A stretch of DNA of 9,850 bases from the NCBI GenBank assembly GCA_945956975.1, contig CAMFKC010000037.1:1-9850 (forward strand), in the 5' to 3' direction. Below are positions 1 through 6,037 of the stretch, piece by piece. Numbering within the stretch: position 1 is the first letter of the stretch; each line of letters opens with the position of its first letter. This stretch comes from an uncultured Methylocystaceae bacterium. Its GTDB lineage: Bacteria > Pseudomonadota > Alphaproteobacteria > Rhizobiales > Beijerinckiaceae. The notes below the pieces were generated by a model that was given only the letters and a program-made list of their open reading frames with translations, was not told the DNA's origin and made no database searches. Position numbers and translations under genes: made by a program.

Positions 1-225
1 CTCCTCCGGTCCCAGGCCCGCGATCGAATGGCCGTCGAACACGATCTCGCCGGACGACGGCGCCGTGAGGCCGGAGATGGCGCGCAGCGTTGTCGACTTG
101 CCCGCGCCGTTGGAGCCGAGCAGCGTGACGACCTTGCCTTCGTCGACGGTGAGGGAAATCCCGCGCAGGGCCTCGATTTCGCCGTAGCGGACGGAGAGAT
201 CCGTGATCTCGATGAGCGCCATCAT
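1..225 (-). CDS. livF: LivF-type ABC transporter ATP-binding protein (N-terminal part only)
   Basis: This is the second ATPase of a HAAT/Liv-type importer. It would hydrolyse ATP at the cytoplasmic face together with the LivG domain encoded just upstream. About 75 N-terminal residues are visible, beginning MMALIEITDLSVRYG, and the gene leaves the window at position 1. The Walker A motif GSNGAGKST lies near residue 43, followed by LRAISGLTAPSSGEI, typical of LivF; the signature motif and Walker B lie outside. The first ATG (225-223) overlaps the livMG stop codon as ATGA, which suggests translational coupling. A second ATG at 222-220 has better spacing (7 nt rather than 4) from the GGAG at the end of livMG, so either may be used. 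Family assignment is firm; the substrate cannot be read from this part. Confidence 0.93.
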   Translation of the reverse strand, partial: MMALIEITDLSVRYGEIEALRGISLTVDEGKVVTLLGSNGAGKSTTLRAISGLTAPSSGEIVFDGHSIAGLGPEE

Positions 226-1979
226 TCGGCTCCGAGATAGGCGGTGACGACATCGGGATGGCGCAGCACCGCCATGGACTCGCCGTCAGCGATGCGCCGC
301 CCGAAGTTCAGCACGGTGATATGGCTCGCCGCATTGCTGACGAGCGTCATGTCGTGATCGATGATGAGAATGGTGAGGCCGAAGGCCGCGATCCGTTCGA
401 GCAGATTGTGCAGGCTCTGCTTCTCCGTCGAATTGAGGCCGGCCGCAGGCTCGTCGAGCAGCAGCAGCGTTGGGTTTGCGGCGAGCGCGCGGGCAATCTC
501 GATCAGGCGCTGATGGCCGTAGCTGAAGGCTGTGACGAGTTCGTTGGCGCGCGAGGCGAGCCCGACGAAATCGAGCGCGGCCATCGCGCGCGCCTCCAGC
601 GCGGCGCGGCTCGATCCTTCGATCAGCTTGTTGCCCGGCCGCTCCGCGCCGATCACGACGTTTTCCAGCGCGGTCATGGTGCGGAACAGGCGGATGTTCT
701 GAAAGGTGCGGCCGAGGCCGGCCTCCGTGCGCTTGTGCGCGGGCAGACGCGTGATGTCGCGGCCGTCGAGCGAAACGCTGCCCGATGTCGCGGAATAGAG
801 GCCCGACAGCACGTTGAGCGTCGTCGTCTTGCCCGAACCGTTCGGCCCGATCAGCGCATGCACCTTGCCGCGCGCCACGGCGATGTCGACTTCATCGACA
901 GCCTTGAGGCCGCCGAAGTGCTTCGACAGCTTGTCCGTCACCAGCACATTCGCGCCGCCCGAATCGTCCGGGGCCAGTGTGAGCGGCGCGCCGGGCGCCG
1001 GGGCAGGGCGCTCGCGATCGAAGAATTTCGACACGAAGCCCCAGATGCCGTCGGGCATGAAGGCGACGATGAGAATGACCGCCAGGCCGTAAATCGCGAG
1101 ATAGAGGCCCGGAACGCTCTTGAGAAAGCGCAGCCATTCGGGGATCAGGATCAGGAGGCCCGTGCCGATCGCCGAGCCAATCGGCGACGCGACGCCGCCG
1201 AGCAGCGACATGGTGAGGAAGACCACGGATTCGGCGAAGGAGAACTGGTCCGGGCTGACATAGGCGAAACCGCCCGCAAAGAGGCCGCCGCCGAGGCCGC
1301 CGAGCAGCGCGCAGAGCGCGAAGGCTGTGACCTTGGTGCGGTAGACGTCGATGCCCGCGACGCCCGCGGCCAGTTCATTGTCGCGCACGGCGCGCATCGC
1401 GCGTCCGAGTCTGGTGTCCGCTAGACGCCAGACGAGATAGCCGACGACGGCCAGGACCGCGACGCAGAAGGCGAGATAGGATTGCTGGCCGGAGAAGAGT
1501 TGCGGACGCGGAATGTCGCGCACGCCATCCGGCCCGTGGGTGAAGGAGATGGCGTTGATCATCACCAGCGTCAGGATCTGCTGGAACGAAATGGTGACCA
1601 TCGCCAGATAGTGGCCGCCGAGCCGCAGCGTGGACGCGCCGAGCGCGGCGCCCGCGATCAGCGAGACGAGCATGCCGAGTCCCAGGCATAGCCAGAAGGG
1701 CATGTGCGCATCGGTCGTGCCGAGGCCGACGGCATAGGCGCCGATCCCGAAGAAGGCCGCCTGCGCCAGATTGATCTGTCCGCACAGGCCGAGCACGACG
1801 GACAGGCCGAAGACGGCCAGCGTATAGGTCGCCGCCTGCATCAGGATGTTGAGGATGTAGCCGTCGAATTTGAGAGTCGCGGCGAGAAAGATTGCGACGA
1901 GCGCCAGCGCGACATAGGCCGCAAGCGCGAGCGCATTGCCGCGCGCAGGGGCGGCGGAGCTTGTGGATTGCGCGCTCAT
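222..1979 (-). CDS. livM-livG: Fused LivM permease / LivG ATP-binding protein of a branched-chain amino acid-type ABC importer
   Basis: A 585-residue fusion of an inner-membrane permease and a cytoplasmic ATPase. Residues 1 to about 320 are LivM-like, with many hydrophobic segments (for example around 18-36, 46-66, 100-115, 168-185, 217-240, 252-280 and 290-308) and a cytoplasmic coupling-loop sequence RAMRAVRDNELAAGVAGID near 193-211. A Pro/Ala-rich linker (about 322-345) leads to the LivG domain. There, Walker A is GPNGSGKT (378-385), the Q-loop is at Q427, the signature is FSYGHQ (485-490), Walker B is LLLLDE ending D509-E510, and the switch histidine is H542. Separate LivM and LivG proteins are common, but this fusion is well known in alphaproteobacteria. 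The start is supported by GGAGAAGG just upstream inside livH and by the 4-nt ATGA overlap. All ATPase motifs are intact. The substrate could be amino acids, amides or aromatic acids, since HAAT systems carry all of these. Confidence 0.95.
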   Translation of the reverse strand: MSAQSTSSAAPARGNALALAAYVALALVAIFLAATLKFDGYILNILMQAATYTLAVFGLSVVLGLCGQINLAQAAFFGIGAYAVGLGTTDAHMPFWLCLGLGMLVSLIAGAALGASTLRLGGHYLAMVTISFQQILTLVMINAISFTHGPDGVRDIPRPQLFSGQQSYLAFCVAVLAVVGYLVWRLADTRLGRAMRAVRDNELAAGVAGIDVYRTKVTAFALCALLGGLGGGLFAGGFAYVSPDQFSFAESVVFLTMSLLGGVASPIGSAIGTGLLILIPEWLRFLKSVPGLYLAIYGLAVILIVAFMPDGIWGFVSKFFDRERPAPAPGAPLTLAPDDSGGANVLVTDKLSKHFGGLKAVDEVDIAVARGKVHALIGPNGSGKTTTLNVLSGLYSATSGSVSLDGRDITRLPAHKRTEAGLGRTFQNIRLFRTMTALENVVIGAERPGNKLIEGSSRAALEARAMAALDFVGLASRANELVTAFSYGHQRLIEIARALAANPTLLLLDEPAAGLNSTEKQSLHNLLERIAAFGLTILIIDHDMTLVSNAASHITVLNFGRRIADGESMAVLRHPDVVTAYLGAE

Positions 1980-2851
1980 GCCTTCTCCGCAACACGCTCG
2001 CCGAAGATGCCCTGCGGCCTAAAGACGAGGAAGGCGACCAGCACGAGGAAGGCGAAGCCGTCCTTGTAGGGCACGGACACATAGGCCGCGCCGAAGGTTT
2101 CGATGATGCCGAGCGCCAGCCCGCCGATGATCGCGCCGGCGACATCGCCGAAACCGCCGATGATGGTGGCCGCAAAGGCCTTGAGCGCGATCGTGCCGCC
2201 CATCTGGATCGAGACGAACAGGATGGGCGCGACGAGAATGCCGGCCAGCCCGCCCAGAAGCGCGGAATAGACGAAGGTGATCATGATCATCGTGGAGACG
2301 CTGATGCCGAGCAGCGAGGCCATTTCCTTGTCCTGGCTGGTGGCCTGCAGCTTCTTGCCGAGCAACGTGTGCTCGAAGAACCAGTAGTTGAAGATGACGA
2401 GCGCGATCGTCACGCCTATGATCAGCAGATACTGGCTGTCGAGGAAGACGCCGCCGACATCGAAGCCGGGCGTGTCGAACCAGCCCTGCAGCACCTGCGG
2501 CTGCGGGCCGTAGAGCGCGAGCGTGGAATTGGCGAGCAGGATGGACGCGCCGATCGTTGAAATGATGACCGGCAGATAGGTGCGGTGGCGCAGCGGGTAA
2601 TAGACGCCGAGATTGAACACGGCGCCCAGAACGGCCATGCCGCCAAGAGCGATCAGGAAGGACAGCCAGTAGGGCCAGCCGAGGTCGACGGCGAAGACGA
2701 CCATGAGATAGGCCGCCACCATCGAAAATTCGCCCTGGGCGAAGTTCACGACATTGGTAGCGCGGAAGATGAGCACAAAGCCGAGCGCGACGAGCGCATA
2801 GACCGCGCCGATGCCGACGCCCTGGAAGAGGAGCTGAAGGACGAAATCCAT
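1976..2851 (-). CDS. livH: LivH-type permease of a branched-chain amino acid-type ABC importer
   Basis: A 291-residue integral inner-membrane protein that pairs with the LivM domain to form the import channel. The N-terminus MDFVLQLLFQGVGIGAVYALVALG and the following RATNVVNFAQGEF segment are the standard LivH opening. The coupling helix region reads LLGKKLQATSQDKEMASLLGI (about 161-182), and the GGFGDVAGAIIGGLALGIIE segment near the C-terminus is also family-typical. Length matches the family. The stop overlaps the livMG start by 4 nt. Upstream, the Shine-Dalgarno signal is modest (GGAA about 6 nt before ATG). The gene lies 60 nt downstream of livK, with an intrinsic terminator in between, so its expression probably depends on readthrough from the livK promoter. 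Confidence 0.94.
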   Translation of the reverse strand: MDFVLQLLFQGVGIGAVYALVALGFVLIFRATNVVNFAQGEFSMVAAYLMVVFAVDLGWPYWLSFLIALGGMAVLGAVFNLGVYYPLRHRTYLPVIISTIGASILLANSTLALYGPQPQVLQGWFDTPGFDVGGVFLDSQYLLIIGVTIALVIFNYWFFEHTLLGKKLQATSQDKEMASLLGISVSTMIMITFVYSALLGGLAGILVAPILFVSIQMGGTIALKAFAATIIGGFGDVAGAIIGGLALGIIETFGAAYVSVPYKDGFAFLVLVAFLVFRPQGIFGERVAEKA

Positions 2852-2870
2852 CGATGTTCCGAACTGTTGG

Positions 2871-2903
2871 CTAAAGAAGAAAACGCCCCGCCGAAGCGGG
2901 GCG
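2871..2903 (-). terminator. Intrinsic terminator/attenuator between livK and livH
   Basis: Read on the minus strand just after the livK stop, there is a perfect 8-bp G/C stem (arms 2896-2903 and 2884-2891) closed by a TTCG tetraloop (C-UUCG-G in RNA). It is followed directly by the T-rich run TTTTCTTCTTT (2883-2873). This is the classic layout of a Rho-independent terminator. Lying inside the operon, it probably lets most transcripts stop after livK while a fraction reads through into livHMGF, giving excess binding protein over membrane components. The structure is seen; the partial-termination role is inferred. Confidence 0.85.
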
Positions 2904-2911
2904 CCGAAGCC

Positions 2912-4057
2912 TCAGCTCTTGAACTCGATGTGCTTGTCGAAGACGATCGAGCCCTTTTCGTTCTTGACGATATTGTAGCCGTGCAGGCCATCGCCGTTGG
3001 CGTCGAAATTGTATTCGCCTTCCGCGCCGGCGTGGCCCTTGATCGCGAGGATCGCCTCGCGCACCGCCTTGGCGTCGGTCGTCTTGGCGGCGTTCATCGC
3101 CTTGGCGAGAATGTGAATGGCGTCGAACGGCCAGGACGCCTGATTGTCCGGCGCGACCTTGGCGACTTCGCGATAGGCCTTGCCGAAGGCCTTCGAGCCC
3201 TCGCTGGAATCCTCGGCATAGTCGGCGACGCCGTAGGTGCCGTAGAGCGCGGGGCCTGCAAGCTTCATGGCGGTCACGTTCACGATCGAAGGAGAGCCGA
3301 CATAGGGGATCGTCACGCCGAGCTGGCGGAGCTGGCGGGCGAAAATGCCGAGATCGTTCTCGAAGGTGAAGTAGGAGCCCAGAATGTCGGCGCCCGACTG
3401 CTTGATGGCGAGCACGACCGGGGTGAAGTCCTGGCTCTGGTTGGCGTAGCCTTGGTCCAGCGCAACCGTCGCGCCGCTGGCGCCCAGCGCATCGGCCAGC
3501 GCCTTGCCGCCCGCCGTTCCGAAGGCGTCGGTCGAATGGACGATCGCCCATTTCTTCTTGCCGAGCGTCTTGATGCCGAATTCGGCGATCACCCGGCCGG
3601 AATAGGAATCGTTGGGCCGGCAGCGGAACAGCCACGGGTTGTCCATGTGGGTGAGCTTGGGATCGGTGCCGCCGAACATCACGGGCTTGGCGGTCTTCAG
3701 AATGTCCTGCGCCATCGCATGGTTCTGCGTGGAGCGGATCGAGCCGAGGAAGGCGACGATGTCGGGCTGCGAGGCGAGCTTGGAGAAGGCAAGCACAGCG
3801 CCCGGGTTGGTGGTCTGGTCGTCCTCGGTGACGATCTCCATCTGCTTGCCGAGAACGCCGCCGGCCTTGTTGACCTGGTCCAGCGCGATCTTGGCGCCGG
3901 TGAGCGCGTAGCGGCCTGCTTCCGCCGCGGGCCCGGTGACGGGCAGGACCATGCCCACCTTGATCGTTGCGCCTTGCGCGTGGGCCGAACGCAGAATCGC
4001 CGGCATGGCGATGCCGGCCGCAAGGCCAGCGGAAATCTGACGACGCGTGAAAGTCAT
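2912..4057 (-). CDS. livK: Periplasmic substrate-binding protein of the Liv-type ABC importer
   Basis: A periplasmic binding protein (Peripla_BP_6, type I fold) that delivers substrate to the LivH/LivM permease. I choose the ATG at 4057-4055, giving 381 residues, because GGAGG at 4068-4064 lies 6 nt before it. The upstream in-frame ATG at 4063 abuts the same GGAGG and cannot use it. The N-terminus MTFTRRQISAGLAAGIAMP carries a twin arginine before a hydrophobic stretch and ends at an AHA-QG cleavage site (about residue 28), indicating Tat export. The mature start ATIKVGMVLPVTGPAAEAG and the segment DQVNKAGGVLGKQMEIVTEDDQ are family hallmarks. It is the first gene of the operon and is separated from livH by a terminator. 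Ligand specificity is not readable by eye; relatives bind branched-chain amino acids, amides, urea or aromatic acids. Confidence 0.93.
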   Translation of the reverse strand: MTFTRRQISAGLAAGIAMPAILRSAHAQGATIKVGMVLPVTGPAAEAGRYALTGAKIALDQVNKAGGVLGKQMEIVTEDDQTTNPGAVLAFSKLASQPDIVAFLGSIRSTQNHAMAQDILKTAKPVMFGGTDPKLTHMDNPWLFRCRPNDSYSGRVIAEFGIKTLGKKKWAIVHSTDAFGTAGGKALADALGASGATVALDQGYANQSQDFTPVVLAIKQSGADILGSYFTFENDLGIFARQLRQLGVTIPYVGSPSIVNVTAMKLAGPALYGTYGVADYAEDSSEGSKAFGKAYREVAKVAPDNQASWPFDAIHILAKAMNAAKTTDAKAVREAILAIKGHAGAEGEYNFDANGDGLHGYNIVKNEKGSIVFDKHIEFKS

Positions 4058-4063
4058 AGGCAT

Positions 4064-4068
4064 CCTCC
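4064..4068 (-). promoter_or_regulatory. Ribosome binding site that fixes the livK start
   Basis: GGAGG on the minus strand lies 6 nt before the ATG at 4057 and zero nt before the in-frame ATG at 4063. The spacing favours the downstream start, so the protein begins MTFTRRQ rather than MPMTFTRRQ. Confidence 0.75.
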
Positions 4069-4119
4069 GGGTGGCCTCTTCGGGCCGTGGCCGGATTAGA
4101 CGACGGACGTTTGCGGGAG

Positions 4120-4139
4120 TCTAGCTGAAATTCTAGCTG
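4120..4139. repeat. Pair of 8-bp direct repeats in the livK/phaC divergent region
   Basis: TCTAGCTG occurs at 4120-4127 and again at 4132-4139, 12 bp apart with AAAT between. The copies lie about 63-82 bp upstream of the livK start, where a minus-strand TAGAAT (4135-4130) could serve as a -10 element, although I see no convincing -35 element for it. The repeat could be a regulator site for livK or chance; no family is identifiable. Confidence 0.35.
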
Positions 4140-4238
4140 GTCCAGTCTTGCCGCAGCCGCCCATCGCGGCCGGAACGCGACGGCGATTTATGCGCTTGGC
4201 AAATCGGGGCTCGGCGTTGAGGATCAGGGCAATACGTG

Positions 4239-4252
4239 TTGCAGCATCGCAA
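4239..4252. promoter_or_regulatory. Small inverted repeat TTGC-N6-GCAA upstream of phaC
   Basis: The sequence TTGCAGCATCGCAA forms a 4-bp inverted repeat 42 bp before the phaC start. TGC/GCA-containing dyads are known for PhaR-type regulators of PHA genes and similar dyads for LacI-family proteins, so it is a candidate operator. Such a short repeat can easily occur by chance. Confidence 0.2.
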
Positions 4253-4283
4253 GAGCGCGGGCGGGCGCCACAGGCAAACAGGG

Positions 4284-4289
4284 AGGAGG
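4284..4289 (+). promoter_or_regulatory. Strong ribosome binding site of phaC
   Basis: AGGAGG within GGGAGGAGG lies 5 nt before the ATG at 4295. It fixes the phaC start there rather than at the in-frame ATG at 4148, which would add 49 residues unlike the family. Confidence 0.85.
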
Positions 4290-4294
4290 TCGCC

Positions 4295-5962
4295 ATGAGC
4301 GATCAGGCGGGCCGCGCGGCGGCATTGGGCGGCATGGTGTTCGGTCCGCAGGCGATGGAGGCCGCGCAGCAGGCGGTCGAGCGGATGATGGCCGACATTG
4401 CCGGGCCCGTCCTCGGCAAGGACGCGGTCTCGGCGCAGGCGGCGCTGGTGCGCGAGGTCTCGCGGCTCATGGCTGGCCAGTCGGACCTCAAGCCCGCCGC
4501 CGGCGACAAGCGCTTCGCCGATCCGATGTGGCAGGACAACCCGATGTTCCAGACATGGATGCAGGGCTATCTCCTCTGGTCGAAATCGGTCGATGCGCTG
4601 GCCGGCGCGATGGGCATGGACGAGCTGGCGACAAAGCGAAACCGCTTCTTCGCGAACCTCGTGACCGACGCGCTGTCGCCCACCAACACGATGTTCGGCA
4701 ATCCCGCCGCCATGAAGAAATTCGTCGAGACCGGCGGCAAGAGCACGCTCGACGGCCTGCAGAATTTTCTGAAGGACCTCGTCGACAATGGCGGCATGCC
4801 GGCGCAGGTCGACAAGACGGCCTTCGCCGTCGGCCGAAATCTGGCGATGACGCCGGGCGCGGTCGTGTTCCGCAACGAAATGTTCGAGTTGATCCAGTAC
4901 ACGCCTGTCACGGAGGAGGTCTACGAGACGCCCGTGCTCTTCGTGCCGTCGATGATCAACAAATATTACGTGCTGGACCTCGCGCCGGGACGCAGCATGT
5001 TCGAATATGCCTTGGCGCAGGGCCTGCAGGTTTTCACGATCAGCTGGAAGAATCCGTCCGCCGCCGACAGCGAGTGGAGCATCGACAATTATCTGGAGCA
5101 GATCCTCAACGCCTGCGCCGCGGTGCGTGAAATCTCCGGCTCGCCGCAGATTCATCTGGCCGCCGTCTGCGCAGCGGGCATGCTGACTTCGAGCGTGGTC
5201 GGCTATCTCGCGACGCGCGGCGACACTCAGGTGCGCTCGTCCACGACAATCGTCACGGGCCTCGACAATTCGGTGGAGGACACCAAGCTCTCGATCTTCA
5301 CCGCGCCCGACATGGTCGAGATGGTCGCCGGCCTGTCGCAGGCGCAGGGCGTTCTCGACGGGCGCAACCTGTCGAGCGCCTTCACGTGGATGCGGCCGAA
5401 CGATCTCGTCTGGAACTATTGGGTCAACAATTACCTGATGGGCAATCCGCCGCCCGCCTTCGACATCCTCTACTGGAATTCCGACGCGACCCGCATGCCC
5501 GCCCGCACGCATCGCGAATTTCTCGACCAGGGATTGATCAATGCCTACACAAAACCCGGTGCGGTAAAGGTGTTCGGCCAGCCGATCGACATGGCGCAGG
5601 TCGAGACCGACATGTTCGTGATGGGCGGGCTGAACGACCACATCTGCCCTTGGAAGAACTCCTACGCCGGCGCGAAACTCTACGGCGGCAAGACCGAATT
5701 CGCGCTGGTCGGCTCAGGCCATGTGCAGAGCATGGTCAATCCGCCCGGCAATCCGAAATCGGTCTATTACGTCAATTCTAGCCTGCCCGAGTCGGCGGAC
5801 GAATGGTTGAAGACGGCAACGAAGAAGCCCGGCAGCTACTGGGAATATTGGGCGCCGTGGATCATCGCGCGGTCTGGCGAGAAGCGCGCGCCGCGCGCGC
5901 TCGGCAGCGCATTGTTTCCGCCGATCGCCGCGGCGCCGGGGCAGTATGTGATGGAGTCGTGA
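4295..5962 (+). CDS. phaC: Class II-type polyhydroxyalkanoate synthase
   Basis: A 555-residue cytoplasmic, granule-associated enzyme that polymerises (R)-3-hydroxyacyl-CoA into polyhydroxyalkanoate with release of CoA. Length and sequence follow the Pseudomonas class II (medium-chain) synthases: MRPNDLVWNYWVNNYLMGNPP (366-386), AFDILYWNSD (388-397), NDHICPW (447-453), SGHVQSMVNPPGNPKS (474-489) and the ending AAAPGQYVMES. The predicted triad is C292, D448 and H476, all present. The lipase-like box is unusual: A290-V-C-A-A-G295, where class I/II enzymes normally have G-x-C-x-G-G, so two glycines are alanines. There are no phaA, phaB, phaZ or phasin genes beside it. It is divergent from livK and convergent with the aryl ligase. 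The family is firm; activity and chain-length preference are not established from sequence, and a weakly active paralogue is possible. Confidence 0.93.
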   Translation: MSDQAGRAAALGGMVFGPQAMEAAQQAVERMMADIAGPVLGKDAVSAQAALVREVSRLMAGQSDLKPAAGDKRFADPMWQDNPMFQTWMQGYLLWSKSVDALAGAMGMDELATKRNRFFANLVTDALSPTNTMFGNPAAMKKFVETGGKSTLDGLQNFLKDLVDNGGMPAQVDKTAFAVGRNLAMTPGAVVFRNEMFELIQYTPVTEEVYETPVLFVPSMINKYYVLDLAPGRSMFEYALAQGLQVFTISWKNPSAADSEWSIDNYLEQILNACAAVREISGSPQIHLAAVCAAGMLTSSVVGYLATRGDTQVRSSTTIVTGLDNSVEDTKLSIFTAPDMVEMVAGLSQAQGVLDGRNLSSAFTWMRPNDLVWNYWVNNYLMGNPPPAFDILYWNSDATRMPARTHREFLDQGLINAYTKPGAVKVFGQPIDMAQVETDMFVMGGLNDHICPWKNSYAGAKLYGGKTEFALVGSGHVQSMVNPPGNPKSVYYVNSSLPESADEWLKTATKKPGSYWEYWAPWIIARSGEKRAPRALGSALFPPIAAAPGQYVMES

Positions 5963-5985
5963 GGCGCGGACGACGGGCGACTGGC

Positions 5986-6019
5986 GTCTCCCTCTGCCCG
6001 CGAGCGGGGAGGAGGGGAC
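5986..6019. terminator. Imperfect inverted repeat in the convergent gap, possible bidirectional terminator
   Basis: Arms 5986-6001 and 6004-6019 pair over 16 positions with two mismatches and two G-U pairs, including a CCCGC/GCGGG core. The repeat occupies almost half of the 75-bp gap between the phaC and ligase stop codons, so it could end transcription from both sides. There is no T-run on either strand, so it is not a canonical intrinsic terminator. It might also be a copy of a dispersed intergenic palindrome of the kind found in Hyphomicrobiales genomes. Confidence 0.45.
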
Positions 6020-6037
6020 AACGCCGCTTGATCGCTG

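Noticed and set aside
2585..4099. A 504-codon open frame on the plus strand across livK and livH
   Set aside because: It is antisense to two well-recognised genes, its translation is rich in Arg, Glu, Asp, Gly and His with no domain, and such frames are expected opposite GC-rich genes.
4148..4294. N-terminal extension of phaC from the ATG at 4148
   Set aside because: The ATG at 4295 has an excellent Shine-Dalgarno sequence and gives a family-length protein; the extension has no resemblance to PhaC.
4133..5641. A 502-codon open frame on the minus strand opposite phaC
   Set aside because: Arg/His/Asp-rich translation without recognisable motifs; phaC on the other strand has a clear family match and catalytic residues.
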